NCBI GenBank assembly: GCA_020442965.1
Contig: JAGRJB010000166.1
Coordinates: 1-13,418, forward strand
DNA from: Pseudomonadales bacterium
GTDB taxonomy: Bacteria > Pseudomonadota > Gammaproteobacteria > Steroidobacterales > Steroidobacteraceae
Direction of reading: 5' to 3'
Length of the DNA: 13,418 nucleotides
The notes beneath the pieces are model-generated. The model had not been told where the DNA came from. It searched no databases and saw only the letters and a program-made list of their open reading frames with translations. Position numbers and translations under genes: made by a program. Of the stretch, positions 7,415-13,418 are shown in pieces (the stretch's first letter is position 1; each line of letters begins with the position of its first letter).

Positions 7415-8477
7415 TATCCATCACATGCAGCTTTAATCCCTGCATGAAGCCGGCCTTAGGTCCGGCGCTGCGCGAGCTCGTCCACACCATCTTGCGGCCG
7501 TCGGGCGAGATTGAAGGAAAGCCGTCGAAGCCCTCATCGAAGGTAATGCGCTTGATTTCCTTGGACTGGAGATCGCCCAGATACACTCCCCAATTGCGCC
7601 CGGTCTCCGCGCGGACGAATACGAAATGCCGGCCATCCGGCGCCGGATAGGGCGCCCAGTTCATATCGTGCGTATAGGTCACGGCTTTGCGGTCCGAGCC
7701 ATCGCGCTTCATCGTATAGATGGTCATCGGCGTGGGCTTCTGATCGTATTCGGACGCTTTCCAAGCGCGGAAGATGATCGTCTCGCTATCGGGCAGAAAG
7801 TACGGTGCTCCCTCCTGATCGTCCGCCGTGAAGGTCAGCTGCTTCTCGTTAGTGCCGTCGGAGTTCATGATCCACAGGTCCATGTTCTTGTCGATCATCC
7901 GACCAAACACGATCCACTTGCCATCCGGCGAGACGGTGACCTCCGCCTCGTAGTACTGATTGTTAGTCAGACGTTTGACGTTCTTGCCTTGACGATCGGA
8001 TACGTACAACTCGGCGCCCTGCGGATAGTTGCGCCAGTCCGACCAGTTACCGAGCGGCATGTTCATGTTGTCTTTGATCGACGTCCAGACGAGCCGCTTG
8101 CCGTCGGGGAAGAAGTACGAACAGGCGTCCCAGCCCTTGTCGTTCACGAGCACGATATCCGTACCGGCATCGGTGAAGGTCTTGGTGAGAAAGCCGGACA
8201 TGCCACGCGGGCTCTTGACCGCCAGCGGGCTCTTGACCTGGGCGATCAAGTGCTCACTGTCCGGCCCGTAGTACGCCTCCGCCGCCTCGTCCATGTTGGG
8301 AATAAGCCACGATGGCAGTTCGTTGGGTGCCGTGCTGACCTGTGCGCCCGCCGGGATGGCCACCGGCTTGAGCGCCTTGGCCTCCGAACGCGCACTATCC
8401 CCCGCCTGGCAGCCTAGTAGCGTCAAGGAAAGGCCTGTAATGACTGCGGCCGCCCGCAAATTGCGAATCGTTCTCAT
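7386..8477 (-). CDS. TolB/PD40-type beta-propeller lipoprotein
   Basis: It is predicted to be an envelope lipoprotein with a TolB-like WD40/PD40 propeller; its role is unknown and probably lies in binding or assembly. The 363 residues start with a lipoprotein signal, LTLLGCQAG with lipidated Cys23. The residue after it is Gln, so outer-membrane sorting is likely by the enterobacterial rule. Five propeller-blade repeats are visible: FPDGKRLVWTS (123-133), SPDGKWIVFGR (183-193), LPDSETIIFRA (228-237), APDGRHFVFVR (280-289), and SPDGRKMVWTS (324-334). Family phrases such as NYPQGAELYVSD and NWAPYPAPDG occur between them. I chose ATG 8477 because it opens the signal peptide and follows GAGGG by 4 nt; the frame stays open upstream to 9002 but that is a shadow of the receptor gene. 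It is divergent from the receptor operon and overlaps the end of rapZ by 29 nt. It is not the classical TolB of a tol-pal cluster. Confidence 0.85.
   Translation of the reverse strand: MRTIRNLRAAAVITGLSLTLLGCQAGDSARSEAKALKPVAIPAGAQVSTAPNELPSWLIPNMDEAAEAYYGPDSEHLIAQVKSPLAVKSPRGMSGFLTKTFTDAGTDIVLVNDKGWDACSYFFPDGKRLVWTSIKDNMNMPLGNWSDWRNYPQGAELYVSDRQGKNVKRLTNNQYYEAEVTVSPDGKWIVFGRMIDKNMDLWIMNSDGTNEKQLTFTADDQEGAPYFLPDSETIIFRAWKASEYDQKPTPMTIYTMKRDGSDRKAVTYTHDMNWAPYPAPDGRHFVFVRAETGRNWGVYLGDLQSKEIKRITFDEGFDGFPSISPDGRKMVWTSSRSAGPKAGFMQGLKLHVMDITSLNLGPK
7424..7446. repeat. Inverted repeat just after the rapZ stop
   Basis: CATGCAG at 7424-7430 and CTGCATG at 7440-7446 are perfect 7-bp arms around a 9-nt loop. 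A second short GC stem, GCCGG/CCGGC (7449-7453 and 7462-7466), follows. Both lie within the 3' coding end of the convergent lipoprotein gene. They begin 10 nt beyond the rapZ stop, with no T-run after them, so they could protect or pause the rapZ transcript but do not look like a standard intrinsic terminator. Confidence 0.35.
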
Positions 8478-8479
8478 AT

Positions 8480-8500
8480 AACCCTCGTTTAACCCTCGTT
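8480..8500 (-). repeat. Tandem ribosome-site repeat before the PD40 lipoprotein gene
   Basis: AACCCTCGTT occurs twice with an 11-bp period (8480-8489 and 8491-8500). On the mRNA strand each copy carries GAGGG, 4 nt and 15 nt before the ATG, so the gene has two Shine-Dalgarno-like sites one helical turn apart. The near one is the working candidate. It may be chance or may be an operator-like repeat. Confidence 0.4.
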
Positions 8501-8564
8501 GTCGTGCATCTCGCGGTCGTACCCATTGTCCTGTACTGGCGCCGGCCGCAATATAATTGTAGCT

Positions 8565-8591
8565 TTGACACAGCAGTCGCGAAAATACAAT
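8565..8591 (+). promoter_or_regulatory. Candidate sigma-70 promoter of the receptor operon
   Basis: A perfect TTGACA at 8565-8570 and TACAAT at 8586-8591 (5 of 6 to consensus) are 15 bp apart, slightly short. They sit 26 nt before the receptor ATG, with GGGGAG at 8605-8610 as its ribosome site. A second -10-like TATAAT at 8552-8557 lacks a good -35. No clear Fur-box palindrome was recognised by eye, so iron regulation is not shown. Confidence 0.5.
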
Positions 8592-8616
8592 CGCCACGCA
8601 CTTTGGGGAGCACTCT

Positions 8617-11211
8617 ATGAACGATCGATTTTCCTGGCGCCAGTTCAGTCTGGCTGTTTCTGCCGTGGTGGTAGCACTGGCCGGCAGCAATGTTTCACAA
8701 GCACAGAGCACGGCGCAATCCGGCCAGACAATGGGTCTGGAGGAGATTGTCGTCACCGCGCGCAAGACCGCAGAGCGTCTGATCGACGTGCCGCTCGCGA
8801 TCACCGCGTTCAGCACCGAATCGATCGAAAGGAAGGGGATTCGCAATCTCGACGACGTCGCCGAAGCGACACCGGGCCTGACGTTCTCTGATTTGCAGGC
8901 CGGCTTTTTGCCGGTGCCCGTGATTCGCGGCTTCGCGCCGGTTGACGTGCGCGGCGAAAACAATGCAGCTGTCTTCATCGATGGCATTTTCGTGTCGGGC
9001 AAGGAAGGTTTGAACTTCAGTCAACTCGACCTGCAGCGCATCGAGGTCGTCAAAGGTCCACAGGCAGCGCTGTACGGACGCAACGCGTTCAGCGGCGCGA
9101 TCAACTATGTGACCGCCAAGCCGACCGATGAGTTCAAGGGCAAGACGGAAGTGCAGTTCGGCTCGCACAACAAGGTGCTCGCGTCACTTTCGGTGAGCGG
9201 CCCGCTGATCGAGGGGGTATTGAAAGGCCGTGCCGCCGTCGGCTATGACACCTTCGACGGCTCTTACGAGAACCAGTACGCCGGCATCGGCGGCGGATCG
9301 GCCAAGATCGGTGGCTATCGTTACGAGACGTTCCAGGGCAGCCTGCTATGGACTCCGGTGGAGTCCTTCGAAGGCGAATTCTCCTTATACGTATCTAACG
9401 ACAGCACCTTCACCGCGGCGATCAGCCCGGTGGCGGCAAACTGCGAAGATCTGAACGGCTTGCTGACGCCTCACCCAGCCACAACGCCAGTTGCGTTCGG
9501 CAATTTTTGTGGTGAGTTCCAGCCAATCGGTCGCCGCGGCATGTCCGTCGTGCCCCAGGCAACGGGTGATGACCGCGACCTGGTTCGCGCGCATCTCAAC
9601 CTGAAGTGGGACACGGGTTTTGGCCTGGTCACGGCTCTGACCGGTTACTCCAACCTCAAGCAGGACTTTCTGGTCGATGGCTCGCGCAATACCGGTGACA
9701 GCGTGCCGTATGCGTACATCGCACGACCCGCGACGGGCCTGGTGCCACTCTTTGGCGGCGTCTTTCAGGCCGGCGAACTCAAGACTTTCAGCACGGGCCT
9801 GGTGCAAATCGGCGGGGGCACCGAAACCGAGGAATTCAGCCAGGAGCTGCGCTTTGCGAGCGATTTGGAGAAGCGCTTCCGTTGGTCGGGCGGCTTCTAC
9901 TACTACAACACCAAGTCCAAGAATGGGCTTGATGGTGTGATCGCAACGAAATCGTTGCCGGCAGATTTCTATACCTTCTGCCTGTCGTGCCGTTCGGCCG
10001 CGTTGTTTGGCGGTCCAGCCAATCTCACCGTCGACCCGGCAGTCGGCGCGGGCGACGCAACCTTCGGCCCCTGGTTTGCGAGCCCAATAGGCGATGCAGT
10101 GTTCGACACAAGTGTCACGTCCGACATCAAGGCACCCTCGGTATTCGCGACCGTCGAATACGACTTTACCGACGCCTTCACAACGCGCCTGGAAGCACGT
10201 TACACCGACGAAAAGCGGTCATTCGACAACCTGCGCGCCAATCGCTCCGGCAGCAAGTCGTTTGGCATCAAGAACTACCGGGCATCGGCGGACTACAAGC
10301 CCGCGCCCAATACGACTATCTATGGTTCCTACGCACACGCCGAAAAAAGCGGTTCGGTCAGCGCGGCCACGGTGCAGTTTGCAACCGATCCGGCGCCGCA
10401 GCCTAACGTCGGCATTCTGACCTCATTCGACCCCGAGAAGAACGATGCGATCGAACTCGGTATCAAGACCGAGTTGCTGGATCGGCGCGTCTATCTCGAC
10501 TTCGACGTCTACTTCAACAAGTGGAAGGAGATCGTCATCCCGCAGATCCAGGCCGAGGTGGTCGATCCGCGCGGCGGCGGACTGAGACAGCTCCGCCTGC
10601 CCACGGCGTTCAACGTGAATGCCGGCGATGCCGAGATCAAGGGCGCCGAGTTCTCGGTGCAGGCGCGGCTCACCGACCGCGTCGATGGCAGCTTCGGGGT
10701 TTCGTATAACGATGCCAAATACACCGACGCGAAAATCGACAGCTTCAAGAACCTGCCCAGCTTTTCGCCCGAGGGCGATGTTGCCGGCAATGAAATGCTG
10801 CGCGCCTCGCCGTGGCAGCTCGCGGCGAGCCTCGGCTACCGAGCGCCGGTACGCGATAGCGTCGACTGGTACGTACGGGGCGACTTGTCGTATCGTGACA
10901 AGCAATTCGCCGATGCTACCAACCAGGCCATACTTCCGGACCAGACCAAGCTCAACATGCAGCTGGGCCTGAGCGGAGACAAGTGGACCGTCGAGCTATG
11001 GGGTCGCAATTTGACGAACGAAGACTCGCCATCGGCCGCCTATCGCGACGTCTACTTCACCAATGTGCTGCCCGACGGTACGTTTTACCGTACGCCTGCT
11101 GGCGTAACGCCGGCTGGATCGGGCGGCAAGAGCACGTTCTTCCCGTGGCGCTACAGCGTGTCGTACCCGACGTTACGCGAGTACGGCATTACTGCGCGCT
11201 ACAGGTTCTGA
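8617..11211 (+). CDS. TonB-dependent outer-membrane receptor
   Basis: It is a TonB-driven active importer in the outer membrane. The 864 residues begin with a signal peptide (FSLAVSAVVVALAGSNVSQA, cut near residue 29) and a TonB box, EEIVVTARK. The plug domain follows (about 45-160): VPLAITAFSTESIERKGIRN, then LDDVAEATPGL, IRGFAPVD, and the VKGPQAALYGRNAFSGAINY signature. The rest is a 22-strand-type barrel ending in REYGITARYRF, with the terminal Phe needed for BAM insertion. Four cysteines occur in likely surface loops: Cys276 with Cys298, and Cys455 with Cys458 (CLSC). There is no N-terminal signalling extension, so it does not drive a sigma/anti-sigma relay. The start has GGGGAG 6 nt before it. 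It resembles the large set of receptors of unknown substrate in gammaproteobacteria and sphingomonads. The ChaN-like neighbour hints at iron or haem, but this is inference. It heads a probable operon; the next gene starts 3 nt after its stop. Confidence 0.94.
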   Translation: MNDRFSWRQFSLAVSAVVVALAGSNVSQAQSTAQSGQTMGLEEIVVTARKTAERLIDVPLAITAFSTESIERKGIRNLDDVAEATPGLTFSDLQAGFLPVPVIRGFAPVDVRGENNAAVFIDGIFVSGKEGLNFSQLDLQRIEVVKGPQAALYGRNAFSGAINYVTAKPTDEFKGKTEVQFGSHNKVLASLSVSGPLIEGVLKGRAAVGYDTFDGSYENQYAGIGGGSAKIGGYRYETFQGSLLWTPVESFEGEFSLYVSNDSTFTAAISPVAANCEDLNGLLTPHPATTPVAFGNFCGEFQPIGRRGMSVVPQATGDDRDLVRAHLNLKWDTGFGLVTALTGYSNLKQDFLVDGSRNTGDSVPYAYIARPATGLVPLFGGVFQAGELKTFSTGLVQIGGGTETEEFSQELRFASDLEKRFRWSGGFYYYNTKSKNGLDGVIATKSLPADFYTFCLSCRSAALFGGPANLTVDPAVGAGDATFGPWFASPIGDAVFDTSVTSDIKAPSVFATVEYDFTDAFTTRLEARYTDEKRSFDNLRANRSGSKSFGIKNYRASADYKPAPNTTIYGSYAHAEKSGSVSAATVQFATDPAPQPNVGILTSFDPEKNDAIELGIKTELLDRRVYLDFDVYFNKWKEIVIPQIQAEVVDPRGGGLRQLRLPTAFNVNAGDAEIKGAEFSVQARLTDRVDGSFGVSYNDAKYTDAKIDSFKNLPSFSPEGDVAGNEMLRASPWQLAASLGYRAPVRDSVDWYVRGDLSYRDKQFADATNQAILPDQTKLNMQLGLSGDKWTVELWGRNLTNEDSPSAAYRDVYFTNVLPDGTFYRTPAGVTPAGSGGKSTFFPWRYSVSYPTLREYGITARYRF

Positions 11212-11213
11212 GC

Positions 11214-12464
11214 ATGACGTCGCGGTGGTGTCTGTCGATCGCTGCAATGTTGGTAATGGCCGCCGGAGACTTCTCCGGCGGCCAATCCGCCAGCGCTGCC
11301 GAAGCGCCTCAGGCGGATCCCCAGCACCTCGCCATCGGTGATCCGGCCCGCAAGGATCAGATCGCGGCCGTCAGGCTCGACGGCATTACTGACACGGCCA
11401 AGAACGAGGTCATCGACTCCGCCGAATTCGCGCGACGTCTCGCCGACGCGCGCGTGCTGTTCATCGGTGAGGAACACACCAACGGTGAATTCCACCGTGC
11501 ACAGTTGCGCGCGATCGAGGCGCTGCACGCCGCCGGGCGCAAGGTGATCATCGGCCTCGAGATGTTCCCGTACACGGTCACGAAACCGCTCGAGGACTGG
11601 ACCGCGGGCAAGCTGACCGAACAGCAGTTCCTCGATCAGGCCAAGTGGTACGAAACCTGGTCGCATCACTGGGGCCACTATCGCGAGATTTTTGAATACG
11701 CGCGGGACCACCATCTGCGTATGGTTGGCATCAACGTTCCGCGCGACGTCGTGCGCACGGTGCGCTCCAAGGGCCTCGAGGCGCTCGACCCCGAAACACG
11801 CAAGCATATGCCGCCTTCAATCAACACGACGAGCACTGAACATCGCGAACTCGTGCACTCGTATTTCTCGGCGGATGATCCACTGCATTCGAACATGCCG
11901 CCTGACCAGGCCGAAGGGCTCTACCTGGCGCAAGTGACCTGGGATTCCGCGATGGGCTGGAACGCGGGCCAGGCGCTAACGACTCCGGCGGACCCGAAAG
12001 AAATCGTCGTCGTATTGATCGGCTCGGGCCACGTTGCCTATGGACTGGGGGCCGAGCGACAACTGACGCCGCACTTCCAAGGGCGCATCGCATCGCTGAT
12101 TCCCGTGACGGTGCGCGATGACGAAGGCGAACCCGTGGCCGGCGTAAGCGCTTCCTATGCCAACTACTTGTGGGGTGTCCCCTGGACCGCACAACCGACG
12201 CTGCCCGTCTTGGGTGTGTCGCTGATGGGAAGCATTGGCAAAGAACCGGGCAAGGTCATTCAGATCGACAAGGGCTCGACCGCGGATCAAGCCGGCCTCA
12301 AGGTCGGCGACATCCTGCGTACGCTCGACGGCGTCAAGATCGATGGCTCGACCGCCCTGCAGCGCCAGGTTGGTGAATACCGCTGGGGCGATCCCGCCGA
12401 ACTCGTCATTGAACGAGACGGCCGCCCCATGACTCTAAAGATCGCTTTCCGCCGCAAGGGGTAG
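11214..12464 (+). CDS. ChaN-like haem-binding family protein with C-terminal PDZ domain
   Basis: ChaN family proteins bind haem cofactor and are linked to iron uptake. Here 416 residues carry an N-terminal secretion signal (about 1-28), the ChaN domain (about 75-300) and a PDZ domain (about 339-412: VIQIDKGSTADQAGLKVGDI, then LRTLDGVKIDGS). The ChaN core shows GEEHTNGEFHRAQL (Gly85-Glu86-Glu87-His88), GLEMFPYT, WSHHWGHYREIF, GINVPRDVV and GSGHVAYGLG (270-277), the His-bearing motifs of the family. C. jejuni ChaN is a lipoprotein, but this signal has no lipobox (its only early Cys is residue 6), so it is probably soluble in the periplasm. ATG 11214 is 3 nt after the receptor stop; an open frame back to 10983 lies over the receptor and is rejected. 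The M1 peptidase follows at 3 nt. The PDZ domain may bind peptide ends or the partner peptidase; that is inference. Confidence 0.9.
   Translation: MTSRWCLSIAAMLVMAAGDFSGGQSASAAEAPQADPQHLAIGDPARKDQIAAVRLDGITDTAKNEVIDSAEFARRLADARVLFIGEEHTNGEFHRAQLRAIEALHAAGRKVIIGLEMFPYTVTKPLEDWTAGKLTEQQFLDQAKWYETWSHHWGHYREIFEYARDHHLRMVGINVPRDVVRTVRSKGLEALDPETRKHMPPSINTTSTEHRELVHSYFSADDPLHSNMPPDQAEGLYLAQVTWDSAMGWNAGQALTTPADPKEIVVVLIGSGHVAYGLGAERQLTPHFQGRIASLIPVTVRDDEGEPVAGVSASYANYLWGVPWTAQPTLPVLGVSLMGSIGKEPGKVIQIDKGSTADQAGLKVGDILRTLDGVKIDGSTALQRQVGEYRWGDPAELVIERDGRPMTLKIAFRRKG
11258..11283. repeat. Perfect GC hairpin in the signal-peptide codons of the ChaN-like gene
   Basis: GGCCGCCGGAG at 11258-11268 and CTCCGGCGGCC at 11273-11283 are perfect 11-bp arms around the tetraloop ACTT. 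The stem starts 46 nt after the receptor stop and codes for MAAGDFSGG, an odd Gly/Asp insert in a signal peptide. No T-run follows, so it is not an intrinsic terminator. It could cap or protect the receptor mRNA, slow ribosomes, or lower downstream expression. Confidence 0.6.
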
Positions 12465-12467
12465 ATC

Positions 12468-13418
12468 ATGCGTTCGATCATTGCTGTGCTGGCCACTGCG
12501 GCTGGTGCCCTCTCCCTGTCTTTGTGGTCATCGCAGGCAGCAGCCACCGACGCGCCCGCGCTGCCGCGCTACCAACTCGAGGCAACGCTCGAACCGGCGA
12601 CACACCTGCTTGAGGTACGAGCCGTCGTCGAGCTGCCGTCGGCCATGGCCGGCCAGGCCGTCGAATTCCTGTTAGCTGCCCCGCTCGCGGTGCTCGAATC
12701 GGAGCCGCGTGTCGAGCGTCTGCCGGCTGACTCCGCCAAGGGATTCAGCGGGATCAACGGCTCATCGCAAACCATGACCAGCGCCGGACGTGCGGCCCGC
12801 TATCGGGTGCAGCTCGCTCCTGGCGCGAGCAAGTTCACGCTTCACTACCGCGGTCCGATCAACTTTGGCTTTGAGACGCCCGCACAGGAATACGCACGCG
12901 GCTTCAACGAAACCGCTGGCATCATCGACAATGACGGCGTCTACCTCGCGGGCAGCACGCTCTGGTACCCGTATCTCGGCGACACGTTGTTCACGTTTGA
13001 ACTGACAGCACGATCGCCGGCGGGTTGGCAGCTGATCAGCCCCGGCAACGGCTCGGCGCGCGACGCCGAGGGCATCACACACTGGCACTCAGACGCGCCG
13101 CTCGATGAGCTGCACATTGTCGGCGGTCCGCTGACACGCTACGCACGCGCTGCGGGCGCGGTCACGGCCGAGGTCTACCTGCGCAAGGCGGACGATGCGC
13201 TCGCTGCGAAGTACCTGGAAGCTACGGCGCGCATTCTCGAGATGTATCGTGGACTGATTGGCACCTACCCGTACGAGAAGTTCGCGCTGGTCGAGAACTT
13301 CTGGGAAACCGGTTACGGCATGCCGAGCTTCACCTTGTTAGGCCCACAGATCATCCGCTTTCCGTTCATTCTCACCTCTTCCTATCCGCACGAAATCCTG
13401 CACAACTGGTGGGGCAAC
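12468..13418 (+). CDS. M1-type zinc metallopeptidase, 3' end missing
   Basis: A secreted peptidase of the aminopeptidase N (M1, gluzincin) superfamily, predicted to cut peptides in the periplasm or envelope. The visible 317 residues start with a signal peptide (MRSIIAVLATAAGALSLSLW, cut near AAA-TD at 26). They continue with the N-terminal beta-sandwich (LEATLEPATHLLEVRAVVEL; GVYLAGSTLWYP) and reach the zinc motif HEILH at 308-312 followed by NWWGN. The window ends there, before the second zinc-binding Glu. The classical GAMEN exopeptidase motif is replaced by GYGMPSFTLLG about 30 residues before the zinc motif, as in a subgroup of bacterial M1 homologues I recall, so substrate choice may differ from true aminopeptidases. 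It starts 3 nt after the ChaN-like gene and shares its operon. Confidence 0.9.
   Translation, partial: MRSIIAVLATAAGALSLSLWSSQAAATDAPALPRYQLEATLEPATHLLEVRAVVELPSAMAGQAVEFLLAAPLAVLESEPRVERLPADSAKGFSGINGSSQTMTSAGRAARYRVQLAPGASKFTLHYRGPINFGFETPAQEYARGFNETAGIIDNDGVYLAGSTLWYPYLGDTLFTFELTARSPAGWQLISPGNGSARDAEGITHWHSDAPLDELHIVGGPLTRYARAAGAVTAEVYLRKADDALAAKYLEATARILEMYRGLIGTYPYEKFALVENFWETGYGMPSFTLLGPQIIRFPFILTSSYPHEILHNWWGN

Noticed and set aside
8552..8557. TATAAT box in the 8478-8616 region as the main receptor promoter
   Set aside because: No good -35 lies 16-18 bp upstream; the TTGACA/TACAAT pair at 8565-8591 is better.
8478..9002. Upstream extension of the PD40 lipoprotein frame
   Set aside because: It covers the intergenic region and the receptor N-terminus, lacks a signal sequence, and the lipoprotein signal with ribosome site begins at 8477.
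10983..11213. Upstream extension of the ChaN-like frame
   Set aside because: It lies wholly over the end of the receptor gene in another frame; the signal peptide begins at ATG 11214.
11258..11283. Intrinsic terminator after the receptor gene
   Set aside because: The stem is strong but has no T-run after it and lies inside the coding sequence of the next gene.
1991..13340. Repeated GTTAG/CTAAC pentamers scattered through the window
   Set aside because: A rough base-composition estimate gives about as many as seen, and they have no fixed spacing or position.

Overview
The window is about 13.4 kb of GC-rich proteobacterial DNA. From about position 1,740 to the end it reads as a gammaproteobacterial chromosome. 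It carries the conserved run kdsD(3' part)-kdsC-lptC-lptA-lptB-rpoN-hpf-rapZ, a gene order characteristic of Gammaproteobacteria. The TonB-dependent receptor style downstream is common in soil and aquatic gammaproteobacteria such as the Steroidobacter-like groups; that narrower placement is only a guess.

The left end (1 to about 1,610) looks different. It holds a divergent pair: a partial outer-membrane beta-barrel protein of a type I know from Rhizobiales-like Alphaproteobacteria, and the 5' part of a KpsF/GutQ-type sugar-phosphate isomerase with alphaproteobacterial wording. Within that isomerase the protein changes in frame, between about codons 172 and 215, to gammaproteobacterial KdsD wording. 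The gene is therefore a hybrid at a conserved stretch. The likeliest explanation is a metagenome assembly join between two organisms; a real recombination event is possible but less likely. Treat the two sides as separate sources until read support is checked.

Layout: (a) 1-917, minus, beta-barrel protein, partial. (b) 918-1095, divergent intergenic region. (c) 1096-7414, plus, a tightly packed cluster. kdsD and kdsC supply Kdo for lipopolysaccharide, lptC, lptA and lptB form part of the LPS transport bridge, and rpoN, hpf and rapZ encode sigma-54, a ribosome hibernation factor and an RNase adaptor/nucleotide-binding regulator. ptsN, often found between hpf and rapZ, is absent. (d) 7386-8477, minus, a TolB/PD40 beta-propeller lipoprotein whose 3' end overlaps that of rapZ. 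(e) 8478-8616, divergent promoter region. (f) 8617-13418, plus, a probable three-gene operon: a TonB-dependent receptor, a ChaN-like protein with a C-terminal PDZ domain, and an M1-type metallopeptidase cut by the window end.

The best candidate for something little described is the 7.4-13.4 kb block: a propeller lipoprotein divergent from a receptor/ChaN-PDZ/M1 peptidase operon, with a strong GC hairpin at the receptor-ChaN boundary. It could be an envelope system for taking up and processing an iron- or haem-bearing or peptide substrate, but the substrate cannot be read from the sequence. I see no rRNA, tRNA, CRISPR array, insertion sequence or phage feature.
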